Source: Myxococcales bacterium
GTDB taxonomy: Bacteria; Myxococcota_A; Polyangia; Polyangiales; GCA-016699535
Assembly: GCA_020633325.1 (NCBI GenBank)
Contig: JACKDX010000001.1
Location: 1,240,001 to 1,304,000 of the forward strand
Direction: 5' to 3'
Length of the DNA stretch: 64,000 bases
Shown here in pieces: positions 25,076 to 34,427 of the stretch (position 1 is the stretch's first letter; every line of letters starts with the position of its first letter). The translations under genes and the position numbers were made by a program. The notes below the pieces were generated by a model, which was given only the letters and a program-made list of their open reading frames with translations, did not search any database and was not told the origin of the DNA.

Positions 25076-26575
25076 ATGGCATTTTACGCTCTCAAGAAAC
25101 TCGCTCGTAGCATTCCTGTATCGCGTTTTTTAGTGGGCTGGCTGGTTTTTGCCGCCTGCTCGCCATTAGCATGCCTGCACAACTCCGAAGCCCAGGAGGA
25201 TACGAGGGGCTCGGGGAAAACGACAGTGGCCAGTCGCGGAGGGAGTGCTCCTTTACCCAATACCGGTGCGGTGGCTGATGCGCAGCGTCTCGGCGATGCC
25301 ATTTCTACCGTCGCTGAACGCGTTTCCCCCGCCGTGGTGAGCATGCGGGTAGAGACACGGCGAGAGGTGACACAGAACCCATTACAGTTTTTCTTTGGGC
25401 CCTTTGGTGGGGAAGGCGGAGCGCAGCAAGCGCCAGTCGTGCGTGGCAGCGGCTCGGGGATTGTCGTTCGTGCGGACGGTTATTTGGTGACCAACAACCA
25501 TGTCGTCGACAATGCGAGTCGCATCGAGGTTCAACTTCAAGATGGAAGACAGTTTAGCGGCAAAGTCATCGGAACAGACCCTGCCACAGACCTTGCCGTT
25601 GTGAAAGTCAACGCCAAAAACCTGCCCACGGTGAGCTTCGCCGCCCCCGACGATTTACGCGTGGGGCAGTGGGTCGTTGCGATCGGATCACCGTTTGGCC
25701 TGGATTACACGGTCACGGCAGGGGTGCTCAGCGCCGTCGGTAGGGGCGGGATCGGGGCAAACGAGATCGAAGACTATTTGCAGACAGACGCCAGCATCAA
25801 CCCCGGCAACTCGGGCGGTCCGCTTGTGAATCTTCGCGGTGAGGTCTTGGGGATCAACACCATGATCGTCGGACGTGGCACGGGCATCGGTTTTGCCGTT
25901 CCAGCGGCATTGGCCCGCAACGTGACCGATCAATTGATCGCGACGGGCAAGGTGCGCCGGGCGTGGATTGGCGTGGCCTTTCAGGAGCTGACGCCTGAGC
26001 TGGCCAAACAGTTCGGCGTGAATGCGAGCCGGGGCGCGCTGGTGAGCCATGTTGAAGCCACGGGCCCAGCCGCGAAGGGCGGCGTCAAGTCCGGGGACAT
26101 TATCCAAGCCGTGGATGGCATCGCCATCAAAGAGGGTAGAGATCTCCTGCGTAGTGTGTTGACCAAACCGATCGGCCAAAAGATCACGTTGGATGTCATT
26201 CGCCAGGGCAAGAAACAGCGGCTCAGCTTGATTACGGCGGAGCGCCCTCGGGGCAAGGACGACAAACCGGCGGCCTCGGACGCTTCCCGCGGCTCATCGG
26301 TGGCACCCGGATACGGATTGCAGGTGCAATCGCTCACCCCGCCAATCGCGGAGCAATTGGGCATCCAAAGGAAATCGGGGCTCGTCGTGGCCAATGTAGA
26401 GTCAGGCTCTCCGGCCGATCGTGCTGGACTCAGAGGGGGCGATCTCATTGTGGAAGCCGATCGCAGCCCGGTGGAAAAACCAGGCGACCTGAGCCGAGCG
26501 CTTAGTGACGGGAAGGCCTTGCTCCAGGTCGAGCGCCGCGGCGGGTCGTTTTTCGCGGTGCTTTCGCAAGACTAA
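25076..26575 (+). CDS. HtrA/DegP-type periplasmic serine protease
   Basis: A 499-residue envelope protease/chaperone. After an export signal (hydrophobic residues 11-28, with a possible lipobox FAAC) and a low-complexity linker comes a trypsin-like domain with the triad His142 (TNNHVVDN), Asp172 (DPATDLAVVKV) and Ser246 (NPGNSGGPL). Two PDZ domains follow at about residues 285-385 and 420-495. Such proteins degrade or refold misfolded exported proteins. The start at 25076 has GGAAAGG upstream. A longer start at 25022 would put a charged stretch before the signal. It is followed on the plus strand by TPR and LysM genes. Confidence 0.92.
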   Translation: MAFYALKKLARSIPVSRFLVGWLVFAACSPLACLHNSEAQEDTRGSGKTTVASRGGSAPLPNTGAVADAQRLGDAISTVAERVSPAVVSMRVETRREVTQNPLQFFFGPFGGEGGAQQAPVVRGSGSGIVVRADGYLVTNNHVVDNASRIEVQLQDGRQFSGKVIGTDPATDLAVVKVNAKNLPTVSFAAPDDLRVGQWVVAIGSPFGLDYTVTAGVLSAVGRGGIGANEIEDYLQTDASINPGNSGGPLVNLRGEVLGINTMIVGRGTGIGFAVPAALARNVTDQLIATGKVRRAWIGVAFQELTPELAKQFGVNASRGALVSHVEATGPAAKGGVKSGDIIQAVDGIAIKEGRDLLRSVLTKPIGQKITLDVIRQGKKQRLSLITAERPRGKDDKPAASDASRGSSVAPGYGLQVQSLTPPIAEQLGIQRKSGLVVANVESGSPADRAGLRGGDLIVEADRSPVEKPGDLSRALSDGKALLQVERRGGSFFAVLSQD

Positions 26576-26626
26576 GCCCTATTATTTGACGTTGGCTCGA
26601 CCCCCTTTCTACCATGATTGTGGGGC

Positions 26627-27433
26627 ATGATGTCTAAAGCAACGAGAGCGATATCTCCGGCGTCGTGGTGCGCAAGCATCGGAATACTTGTGGCGTGTGA
26701 GGCGTGCGCTGCGCACGAGGTGCCACATTCAACCGTCGGGCCTTCCAAGAGCGAAGGGCAACTTCAACGCCTTTCGCGACGTTCCGAAGTTCAACAGACC
26801 CGCATTCGCGAGCTTGAGGGCCGGGTGGCACTTATGGAGGCTCAAGCAAAGCAGCTTGAGGACACAGTCGTTCAGAAAAGCATGGTTCCAAAGGAGACGG
26901 TGGTGATTCGTCCTCGCTTGCCGGATCCCGACGATGCACCTGCCAGCAATCCAGACGGGATCACGCGAGGGCCGAGGCCACTGCTACGGCTCTATGGGTC
27001 CTCAAGCGGGGAGGCCGCGCGCGATTCGGACTCGGCGCCCGCGCAGACCGCAGAGTCACCCGTAGAGCGATACCGGCAAGCTCTCCGCGCGCTTACCCTG
27101 CGGGAGTTCGCCACCGCGATCTCTAAACTCACCGTATTCGTCAAGGTCTATCCGAATCATCCTTACGCCGATAATGCCGTGTACTGGCGGGGGGTGGCGC
27201 GCTACGCACAACGCGATTATCGCCAAGCCTTGGCAGACTTCGAGCAAGTCCTCCGCGCCTATCCGCGGGGCAACAAGAAGGCCGACGCATTGCTTAATGT
27301 GGCGTACTGCCACGTGCGTATGGGTCACATCGCTCAAGCAAAGCGGTATTTTTCCGCAGTCCAAAGGGAATATCCCAGTAGCGGGGCCGCTAAGGTCGCC
27401 GCTCGGGAAGCAAGAGGGTTCCATGAAACTTAG
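26627..27433 (+). CDS. CpoB/YbgF-like coiled-coil TPR protein
   Basis: A protein of about 268 residues. The N-terminal hydrophobic segment (about residues 8-25) contains Cys and may be an export or lipoprotein signal. A coiled coil (about 43-80, RRSEVQQTRIRELEGRVALM) and a Pro/Asp-rich linker follow, then TPR repeats at about 140-260 (ALRALTLREFATAISKLTVF, ADNAVYWRGVARYAQRDYRQ). This order matches CpoB (YbgF), a periplasmic partner of the Tol-Pal system that coordinates cell-wall synthesis with outer-membrane constriction. No tol-pal genes are present here, so the assignment is by architecture. Two adjacent ATG codons (26627, 26630) are equally likely starts. Confidence 0.72.
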   Translation: MMSKATRAISPASWCASIGILVACEACAAHEVPHSTVGPSKSEGQLQRLSRRSEVQQTRIRELEGRVALMEAQAKQLEDTVVQKSMVPKETVVIRPRLPDPDDAPASNPDGITRGPRPLLRLYGSSSGEAARDSDSAPAQTAESPVERYRQALRALTLREFATAISKLTVFVKVYPNHPYADNAVYWRGVARYAQRDYRQALADFEQVLRAYPRGNKKADALLNVAYCHVRMGHIAQAKRYFSAVQREYPSSGAAKVAAREARGFHET

Positions 27434-28538
27434 TGCTTTCACATTGACAGCGGCGACGTTAATCACCGCGTCCGCTTATGCCCAACTTCAATCCAATGAG
27501 ATTGAAGTTGCGGACCCTTTTGGCTCTCCTGGGTACTACGATCCCGAGGAACGGGTCGTAAGCCCCACAACACCAATACCATCGGCGTCGCAGATTCCCG
27601 AGACACATACCGTCATCAAGGGGGACACGCTCTGGGACATCACTGGAAAATATGTAGGAAATCCATGGGATTGGCCACGCATCTGGTCGTACAATCCCGA
27701 AATCACCAACCCGCACTGGATCTATCCAGGGGGCGTGCTGCGGCTGAAAGTAGGCACCGTGGAGAGCGTAGCAACCTTGCTGTCGGGCGAGCAGGTGAAG
27801 ATCAAGCCATCACGGCACAAAGACAAATCCGTGTATCTGCGGAATCAGGGCTACTTGGATCGCAACGCGCTGGCGGCCGCTGGCATCATCACAGGAGCCA
27901 ACGAGGATCACATGTTGTTGTCGTACAACGACGCGATCTATGTTCAATTTAATGACCCCACATTTGCTCGCGCGGGGCAGGAGCTGGCAGTTTTTTCAGA
28001 AGTTCCCGAAGATCAGAGACTCGATGATGAAGAGGGAGAATTGGTGCGTGTCTTTGGCACGGTGAGAATCCAGGATTACAATCGGAGAAACAAGTTGAGT
28101 CGCGCCGTTATTACGGAGGCACTCGATCCGATAGAAAGGGGTTACAAGGTGGCTCCGGTTCAGAGGCGCTTTGTGGAAGTCGAGCCTCGCACCAATCGGC
28201 GCGCAGTGCGCGCGCATGTCGTGGCAACGCTCCGCCCCAACAATCTCAACGGAGACTACGGTGTGGTGTTCGTAGATGTCGGTCGAGAGCAGGGCGTTGA
28301 GGTCGGAAACCGCTTTTTAGTGGTACGGCGGGGAGATGCGTGGCAACAATCATTGGACGATAGTCCTAGCAAACTTGGCGCCACTGCTGACCTGCCCGAT
28401 CAACCGGAGTATCCCGATGAGCCCATTGCTGAGTTGCGTGTGGTTGATGTCCAGAAGTCGACCGCGGCATGCCTGGTCACCTCCTCGACGCGGGCGGTGG
28501 CGATGACCGATCGCGCAGAAATGCCCAAGGGCTATTGA
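27423..28538 (+). CDS. LysM-domain periplasmic protein
   Basis: A 371-residue protein with a Sec signal (residues 1-20, SAYA cleavage). A LysM domain spans about 61-110 (THTVIKGDTLWDITGKYVGN, then IWSYNPEITNPHWIYPG) and binds peptidoglycan. The C-terminal half is a mainly beta region with Gly/Asp turns and no recognised catalytic site. The ATG at 27423 overlaps the end of the TPR gene by 11 bases and has AAGAGGG upstream, so the two are coupled. With the HtrA gene these form an envelope-maintenance group. It ends in a 7-base overlap with the convergent transporter gene. Confidence 0.8.
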   Translation: MKLSAFTLTAATLITASAYAQLQSNEIEVADPFGSPGYYDPEERVVSPTTPIPSASQIPETHTVIKGDTLWDITGKYVGNPWDWPRIWSYNPEITNPHWIYPGGVLRLKVGTVESVATLLSGEQVKIKPSRHKDKSVYLRNQGYLDRNALAAAGIITGANEDHMLLSYNDAIYVQFNDPTFARAGQELAVFSEVPEDQRLDDEEGELVRVFGTVRIQDYNRRNKLSRAVITEALDPIERGYKVAPVQRRFVEVEPRTNRRAVRAHVVATLRPNNLNGDYGVVFVDVGREQGVEVGNRFLVVRRGDAWQQSLDDSPSKLGATADLPDQPEYPDEPIAELRVVDVQKSTAACLVTSSTRAVAMTDRAEMPKGY

Positions 28539-29830
28539 TCAAATAAGGTGCGCCTGCGGCCGAGTTGGTAGGCCAGTACCCACCACGCCACCATGCCCAA
28601 GAATATAAGTATCCCAAGCGCGGGCGTTGTCACCGACGATACGAAGAGCCATAAAAATAGCGATGCGCCGCCCTTGGCGGAACGATAGCCAAACATATCG
28701 ATAATGGCTTTGGCGCGGGTTTTCTCCCCATAGGTCAGGGGCGTATAAAGCATCTCCTTGCTGGCCTTAAACAGCGAATAATCCATAGCCTTGCTAAGCG
28801 TTTTGGTGGATGCCGCGCTCAAGAACCCAGGCCACAGCAAACATGCGGCGACGGCGGCCCCTCCAATTGACGGGATGGCTAAGAGCATAACCCTTAAGCC
28901 GAGCATTCGAATGAGCCCGCCGGTGCTTAGCTGCAAAACGAGAGCCAAGCCGTCTATCAAGGCATACACCTGTCCGGAGACGCGGGTACGGGCGTCCAAT
29001 GAGGGATAATGCAGTTCTAGTGACTGATTGTAGAGAAAGTCTACCCATGTAATGACCACCTGCACGGCCACCACCAGCGCCAAGATAAGCATAAGGTAAT
29101 GCGCTGCCGACGGGCGGACGTCAAGTGCGCGGGGATTATGCTTGGCCTCGGCAAACCGGTGTTGCACCGCGCGCGATGCCGGCCAGGAGACTATCCATAC
29201 GATCAACCCAAAGAGCGGTAAGGCCCATAAGATGCTTGCGCCAGTACCAATGTGCTTTGCCAACATGCCGACCGTGATATTACCTGCAATACTACCCACT
29301 GACCCCGCTGCGCAAAACCAACCAAACACCCAGCGGGCTGTCGTTGCGCGAATGACGACGTGCGCCCAGCTCCAGACCATTTCCAACATCACGACAATGT
29401 AGACGTCCTTCCATACGTACATCACGAATGTGCTTCCTGGCCAGTTGGCGCCTCGAAGAAGTTCGAGCACCATCAGCGTCCCCGCATTCAAGGCTGACCC
29501 CGCCGTCAGCAAGATGGGAAGGCTAAACCGCGATGCCAAGTAGTTGTATGCCGCAACTGCCACTCCCGCACAAATCGCCAGCGTAATCCATGCGGCAGGG
29601 AGCATAGCGCTCGTATGCTGTGCGAGAAACAACGATTCGGTTGCAGGCCGAATCAAGCCGTAGCTGAAGAGAAGCACAAACGCCAGCGCGCATATCTGAA
29701 CAATGCGCGCATGCTCGGAGTCTGTCAGATCTGAACGGCTGTCCGCCTTAGACTCACGCGTAGTCCTTCTCCATCCGCTCTTGGTCCTCTTTGCAGCGGA
29801 TACAGAGGGTCGTCTCGGGTCGCGCTTCAA
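28532..29830 (-). CDS. Nucleotide (ATP/ADP antiporter-type) transporter-like protein
   Basis: A 432-residue integral membrane protein with about 11-12 hydrophobic segments. Characteristic stretches such as FGWFCAAGSVGSIAGNITVG, ALSKAMDYSLFKASKEMLY-type motifs (seen as DYSLFKASKEMLYTPLTYGE) and KTRAKAIIDMFGYRSAKGGA match the ATP:ADP antiporter (Npt/Tlc, AAA) family of Chlamydia and Rickettsia and its free-living relatives. The function in free-living bacteria is uncertain, and several relatives have no proven nucleotide transport. A roughly 33-residue basic cytoplasmic tail precedes the first segment. The start overlaps the end of the dksA-like gene by 77 bases, unless a later non-ATG start is used. 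Confidence 0.78.
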   Translation of the reverse strand: MKRDPRRPSVSAAKRTKSGWRRTTRESKADSRSDLTDSEHARIVQICALAFVLLFSYGLIRPATESLFLAQHTSAMLPAAWITLAICAGVAVAAYNYLASRFSLPILLTAGSALNAGTLMVLELLRGANWPGSTFVMYVWKDVYIVVMLEMVWSWAHVVIRATTARWVFGWFCAAGSVGSIAGNITVGMLAKHIGTGASILWALPLFGLIVWIVSWPASRAVQHRFAEAKHNPRALDVRPSAAHYLMLILALVVAVQVVITWVDFLYNQSLELHYPSLDARTRVSGQVYALIDGLALVLQLSTGGLIRMLGLRVMLLAIPSIGGAAVAACLLWPGFLSAASTKTLSKAMDYSLFKASKEMLYTPLTYGEKTRAKAIIDMFGYRSAKGGASLFLWLFVSSVTTPALGILIFLGMVAWWVLAYQLGRRRTLFDQ

Positions 29831-30116
29831 GGCGTTTTAGCGAGATGGGCTCTTCGCAGTTCTCACAAGTACCAAATGTGCCATCGTCGATCTTCTTAAT
29901 GGCGGTGTTTATTTTCTCGAGAAATGTACGCTCCCGGCCGCGCAGGCGAAAGGTGAAGGATTGTATGTATTCACTCGAGGCGAGATCCATTTCGTCCGGC
30001 AGATCATTCGAGTCGAGAGCCATGTCTTCAGCGAATGTTTGCTGCGCGTTTTTTATAAGCGTGGCGCGTTTCTCTTCAAGGATCGCCTTCAAGCGTTTAA
30101 TGTCGGTTTTTTTCAT
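29754..30116 (-). CDS. dksA: DksA/TraR-family RNA polymerase-binding protein
   Basis: A 120-residue DksA-family protein that binds RNA polymerase through its secondary channel and works with ppGpp. An N-terminal coiled coil covers about residues 5-80. A C4 zinc finger uses Cys84, Cys87, Cys105 and Cys108, giving C-x2-C-x17-C-x2-C. The acidic tip residues are visible around DEMDLASSEY and match the DksA group. The length is a little shorter than E. coli DksA (151). It is encoded upstream of, and overlapping, the transporter gene on the same strand, so they are probably cotranscribed. Confidence 0.88.
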   Translation of the reverse strand: MKKTDIKRLKAILEEKRATLIKNAQQTFAEDMALDSNDLPDEMDLASSEYIQSFTFRLRGRERTFLEKINTAIKKIDDGTFGTCENCEEPISLKRLEARPETTLCIRCKEDQERMEKDYA

Positions 30117-30250
30117 GACAAGTCTACCCTTCTTGCCTCAGACGTCTCCCCATTAGGGGCGAGGGAGACTAGACTTAGGCACGGATCAAGTCAAGCCCGC
30201 TACGCATTCTGAGTATAGTTAAGACGCACGCAAAGCGCACATGTGGAGCT

Positions 30251-31747
30251 TTAACTGCGGGGCGCATAGATTACCAGTTGCTGTCCGGGATTGATGTCTG
30301 TATGTCGACTGAAACGGTTGATTCGGCTCAGTGACCGCACTGATAATTCGTAACGTCTTGCGAGCGATCGCAATGTGTCTCCGGGCCGTGCGATGTAGAT
30401 GATTCGCTGGCGCTTGCGGGCGGTTTCGTGGTGATCGAAAAACTCGGTGCTGCCAATCGGCAACGCGCGAACCGACTGCGCAGGGACGAGGTCCGAGGCA
30501 GTCTCGGCTTGGGCATGGGATAAAAACAGTTGCAGCACCATGCCTGGTTGAATCGGAGCTCGGAAATCGATGTGATTCCATAGGCATATGTCCTTTAGTA
30601 AGACACCGAACCGAGCGGCCAATTCGTGGGCTTGCGTGGGACGGGTCACTGGAAAAAAGACGTGTGTCCGATCTGGATAGCTGAATTCACGTGCCGGAAC
30701 GGCTACAACCGTTGTTTCCACTGAAGCGCGCCGTTTCCTGCGTGCATGCGCTAAAGCGCCAGAAGCTGAATGGGAAACTTCAATCGATTCCGAGGAGGGT
30801 TTAACTTTTCGAATCTGACGTGCGATTGGGCTGTTGAGCACGGTCTCTACGGTATCTTTCGGCACCCACACCCTCCAGTATCCGTGGCCGGGCGGGGTCC
30901 GATGGCGCAGGAGCCCTGGGTTAAGCGCGTACAACCGCTCGCCGGGGATCCCCGCGGCTTTCGCAAGCAAACGTAAATGCGTTCCACCTTTCACCTCAAG
31001 GGGGGCTGGCATGGCTGTGTCTCTTGGCTCAGCCAGCATACCAAACAACGTACGATTGTTTCCCGCGATTGTGTACGCCAAGATGCGGGCGACGTAACAC
31101 ACGGTCTCGTAGGGGAGTCCAGCCTCAATTTGTGAAAGAAGCGCGTAATCGTTTGTGTTGTATTTACGAATGGCTTGGCTTAACGCACCAGGCCCCATGT
31201 TGTAGGCTGCCAGCGCGAGTTCCCACGTCCCGAAGCGGTGGTGAAGATCCGTCAAATAGCGTCCAGCCGCCAATGTGGAGCGCTCGGGGTCCATCCTTGC
31301 GTCATGCCACCGATTACGCGTGAGCTTATAGTGCGATGCTGTACGCCGAACGAATTGCCAAGGGCCAACCGCCCCCTTGCGTGAACGCGCACTCGGATCG
31401 CCGCCGCTTTCAACCAACGTTACGTAGAACAGATCCTCAGGAAGCTCGAGCGAGCGCAGCTGAGCGCGAATCACGCCCTCATATGGCGCCGCGCGTTCGA
31501 ACGATGCCTGAATGCGTTGTTGTCCGCGGACATCATCATGATAATGTATCAAGTAATCAATGACGCGCTCCTCCATGCGGATGGGAATTTCGGGCATCTC
31601 TAGGCGCTGAAACCAATTGGGAAGTGGAGAAGGCTCCGTTTGCTTTTGTGAGCCGTTCGCGGGACTCGCCTGAATATCATGGGCGGCTGCCCCGGTCGCC
31701 AGAATCAGCGCTCCCATCCACGGGAGAACATAGGCCAGTGGACGCAT
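30251..31747 (-). CDS. MltD-like membrane-bound lytic transglycosylase with LysM
   Basis: A 498-residue periplasmic enzyme. After a signal peptide (about residues 1-22) comes a lytic transglycosylase (SLT/MltD-type) domain with the catalytic Glu in VESGGDPSARSRKGAVGPWQ (about 110-130) and the conserved AAGRYLTDLHHRFGTWELAL and YNMGPGALS segments. LysM-like domains follow at about 360-410 and about 448-496 (IIYIARPGDTLRSLARRYEL, SRINRFSRHTDINPGQQLVI). MltD cleaves glycan strands of peptidoglycan to allow growth and recycling. It lies between dksA and the cyclase gene on the minus strand. Confidence 0.9.
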   Translation of the reverse strand: MRPLAYVLPWMGALILATGAAAHDIQASPANGSQKQTEPSPLPNWFQRLEMPEIPIRMEERVIDYLIHYHDDVRGQQRIQASFERAAPYEGVIRAQLRSLELPEDLFYVTLVESGGDPSARSRKGAVGPWQFVRRTASHYKLTRNRWHDARMDPERSTLAAGRYLTDLHHRFGTWELALAAYNMGPGALSQAIRKYNTNDYALLSQIEAGLPYETVCYVARILAYTIAGNNRTLFGMLAEPRDTAMPAPLEVKGGTHLRLLAKAAGIPGERLYALNPGLLRHRTPPGHGYWRVWVPKDTVETVLNSPIARQIRKVKPSSESIEVSHSASGALAHARRKRRASVETTVVAVPAREFSYPDRTHVFFPVTRPTQAHELAARFGVLLKDICLWNHIDFRAPIQPGMVLQLFLSHAQAETASDLVPAQSVRALPIGSTEFFDHHETARKRQRIIYIARPGDTLRSLARRYELSVRSLSRINRFSRHTDINPGQQLVIYAPRS

Positions 31748-31816
31748 AAGTGCGGCAGTCTACTCTATATGTCACGAGATGTCTTTAGGGGCCGCGAGAG
31801 CCGTCGGTGAAGGCAC

Positions 31817-32722
31817 CTAGCCAACAGAGCGATTGCGGCCTGCCCGTTTGGCCTCGTAAAGTTTCTCGTCGGCGGCTTTGAGAAAGTCTGAGTCGGACCA
31901 GCCTTCAGCGAGTTCCGTCGCACCCACAGAAATTGTTAGACCCGGGTGGCCCTGGCCCACGATTGGCTCGCCCTCGAACCGGAACTCGTGGCTCTCAATA
32001 GCCTTCCGCATACGTTCGGCTACCTCCACCGCGCCCGGCAGATCTGTTTCCGGTAAGACGAGCACAAATTCTTCGCCCCCGTAACGACCCATCACGTCGT
32101 CGGGGCGTAAGATCGCCCGCGCGGTTTGCACGAGTTCCTTTAACACGTAATCTCCAGCCAAGTGACCATAGTTGTCGTTGATGTACTTAAAATGATCGAT
32201 ATCGCACATAAGCAACGATAACGGCCGGGTATGCCGACGGGCGCGGGAAATTTCACGCTGCAAGGTTTCGATAATGAACCGCTTGTTGTAGGTCGTCGTC
32301 AGCCCGTCGATGATGGTCATCCGGTAGATGGCTTCATGGTACTGGCTTTCAATATCTGAGCCACTCAGATACTTAAAGATAGTATCGCCTACTTTCAGCT
32401 GGTCTCCACGTTGAAGTGCGTAAGACTTAATCTGCACGTCGTTGACATAGGTGCCATTAGTGGAGTTCAGATCGGTGATTGTCCAGAGCCCTCCACGTCG
32501 CCGGATTCTACAGTGCCGTCGCGACACGCTGTCGCTCTCGAGCACGAGTTGGTTCTCGCCGCCACGTCCTATGTTGATGGCGCTCTGAGCGAAGACGCAG
32601 CGCTTGCCTAGATTCTCTGGCTTCGGAGAATAGATAATCACCAAGCAATCATCTCCGGTTCCCTTGCGCAACACCAGCTCGTTGACTGGGGTTATGCGGG
32701 TTTTAATGTCGGAGTGTGCCAA
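31817..32722 (-). CDS. FHA-GGDEF diguanylate cyclase
   Basis: A 301-residue protein. An FHA domain (about residues 30-115, with INIGRGGENQLVLESDSVSR, HCRIRRRG and NGTYVND) binds phosphothreonine peptides. A GGDEF domain (about 130-300) makes c-di-GMP from two GTP. The active-site motif is GGEEF, preceded five residues earlier by RPDD, which fits the RxxD allosteric I-site for product inhibition. FHA-GGDEF fusion couples Ser/Thr phosphorylation to c-di-GMP. It is divergent from an HD-GYP response regulator, so synthesis and breakdown may be regulated from the shared intergenic region. Confidence 0.9.
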   Translation of the reverse strand: MAHSDIKTRITPVNELVLRKGTGDDCLVIIYSPKPENLGKRCVFAQSAINIGRGGENQLVLESDSVSRRHCRIRRRGGLWTITDLNSTNGTYVNDVQIKSYALQRGDQLKVGDTIFKYLSGSDIESQYHEAIYRMTIIDGLTTTYNKRFIIETLQREISRARRHTRPLSLLMCDIDHFKYINDNYGHLAGDYVLKELVQTARAILRPDDVMGRYGGEEFVLVLPETDLPGAVEVAERMRKAIESHEFRFEGEPIVGQGHPGLTISVGATELAEGWSDSDFLKAADEKLYEAKRAGRNRSVG

Positions 32723-32910
32723 GCTATTTTGCCTCAGCCGCCAAAGGAACGTGCGTCAGTTGGGCGATACTGTTAAGGATAGGGAGCCTTGGTGAGGCGG
32801 TCAAGCGAGAAATCGCGGAGACAAGGTAGGTGAATGTGCGTTGGGGATCCGCTTGTTGTTATCTACCGACAGCGCAGTTGAGATGCTAACATGGATGTTG
32901 GTGACGCTTG

Positions 32911-34410
32911 ATGCCTAACGGTGATGAACGGCCCCGGGTGCTTGTGGTTGACGACGAGCGGGTCATCTGTGAAATCCTGGCTGATTTTCTCGCGATGGAA
33001 GGGTTTTCTGCGACGACCGCTGAGGATGGAAAGGCGGCATTGGCGGAGCTATCGCGCGTCCGGTACGACCTAGTCCTTACTGACCTAAAAATGCCGAACA
33101 TGGGCGGCATCGAGCTTCTCGACGCCATACAGGCGCATACACCCCATATCGTGACAATCATCATGACAGGATTTGGTACGGTAGAAACCGCTATCAATGC
33201 AATGAAGCGCGGCGCTTATGACTACATTCTGAAGCCGTTCAAAGTAGAAGAAGTCGTCCATGCCATTCGCCGGGGCCTGGAGAAGCAAAAACTTACAGCC
33301 GAAAACTTACGGCTTAAGGAGGCGCTATCCCTGTACAAGGTGAGCGAAGCCATCGCAGCCAGCCTCTCGCTGGATCAGGTCATTGGCACGGTGGTCGATA
33401 CAGCCATCGACGAGGTGAACGCTGATGTGGTGTATGTTCTCTTGCGGGATGGGGATGGCGAGTTTTTCGAGCGCGTTCGAGAGGTCAATCCAAATAGCAC
33501 CTTATTGCGCGAGTTCGGCACGCTTGAGACAGATGCCCTTGCAACGCATTTCGCGTCAGACAGCGTGCTCTTGGTCAATGGAAGAAAGGGCCTTAAGTTC
33601 TTCAAAGATACCCCCGAAGGCATGGAGCTGCAGTCACTCATAGTCACGACGTTGATGGTGCGAAAAAAAGCGGTCGGGTATTTGGCGGCGGTAAGCGTCA
33701 CGCCTGGCAAGCGATTCGATGAAGGCCAACGCAAGCTTTTGCGTATCGTGTCTAATCGTGCCGGCGCGGCCATCGAAAACGCGAGATTGTACGAGGATCT
33801 CAAGGCCACCTTTCGCCAGACCATCCGCGGTCTTGCCAGCGCGATCGACAAAATGGACCGTTATACGGCGGGACACTCGGAGCGGGTGGCGGGTTATGCT
33901 CAGATTTTGGCGATCAAGCTTGGTCTCGGCGAGGAGGAAGTCGAGATAGTTCGCCAATCCGCGCTGATGCACGATGTAGGAAAAATAGGTTGCGTCATGA
34001 ACCTCAATAAGCCAGGAAAATTGTCGCAACAAGAATACGAAGTCTTCAAACTGCATCCCGGTTACGGCAAAGACATTTTGGAGCCAATTAAGTTTCTTCA
34101 GCCTTTGGTCCCAGGCGTGCATTTGCACCATGAACGATGGGACGGCCATGGTTATCCCCTCGGACTGAAAGGGCAGGCGATACCGCTCTATGCGCGAATC
34201 ATCGCCGTGGCGGACACATACGATGCTATGACAAGTGATCGAGCGTATCGCACCGCGTTGCCGCATGAGGTTGCGATTCACGAGATCACCCGTTGTATTG
34301 GCAACCAGTTTGATGCCGACATTGCGCACGAGTTCATCGAGGCTATTGAGACAAAGCGACAGGAACAGCCTGAACCGCGGCTTTCAGCAACCCACGATCT
34401 GGCGGAGTAG
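32911..34410 (+). CDS. REC-GAF-HD-GYP c-di-GMP phosphodiesterase
   Basis: A protein of about 499 residues. An N-terminal receiver domain (1-120) has the phospho-acceptor Asp58 in LVLTDLKMPNMGG and the conserved VVDDE acidic pair near 13-16. A GAF-type sensory domain covers about 140-290 (for example KVSEAIAASLSLDQVIGTVV). A C-terminal HD-GYP phosphodiesterase domain has HDVGKIG and HHERWDGHGYPLGL with the GYP signature. It degrades c-di-GMP under control of a two-component kinase not encoded here. I use the ATG at 32911 rather than the TTG at 32908. Confidence 0.92.
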   Translation: MPNGDERPRVLVVDDERVICEILADFLAMEGFSATTAEDGKAALAELSRVRYDLVLTDLKMPNMGGIELLDAIQAHTPHIVTIIMTGFGTVETAINAMKRGAYDYILKPFKVEEVVHAIRRGLEKQKLTAENLRLKEALSLYKVSEAIAASLSLDQVIGTVVDTAIDEVNADVVYVLLRDGDGEFFERVREVNPNSTLLREFGTLETDALATHFASDSVLLVNGRKGLKFFKDTPEGMELQSLIVTTLMVRKKAVGYLAAVSVTPGKRFDEGQRKLLRIVSNRAGAAIENARLYEDLKATFRQTIRGLASAIDKMDRYTAGHSERVAGYAQILAIKLGLGEEEVEIVRQSALMHDVGKIGCVMNLNKPGKLSQQEYEVFKLHPGYGKDILEPIKFLQPLVPGVHLHHERWDGHGYPLGLKGQAIPLYARIIAVADTYDAMTSDRAYRTALPHEVAIHEITRCIGNQFDADIAHEFIEAIETKRQEQPEPRLSATHDLAE

Positions 34411-34427
34411 GAAAAGCGTGGCGGCCC

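Noticed and set aside
30143..30168. A hairpin (GTCTCCC with GGGAGAC) between mltD-like gene and dksA, read as a terminator
   Set aside because: There is no T-tract on either strand and the loop is long, so its role cannot be supported.
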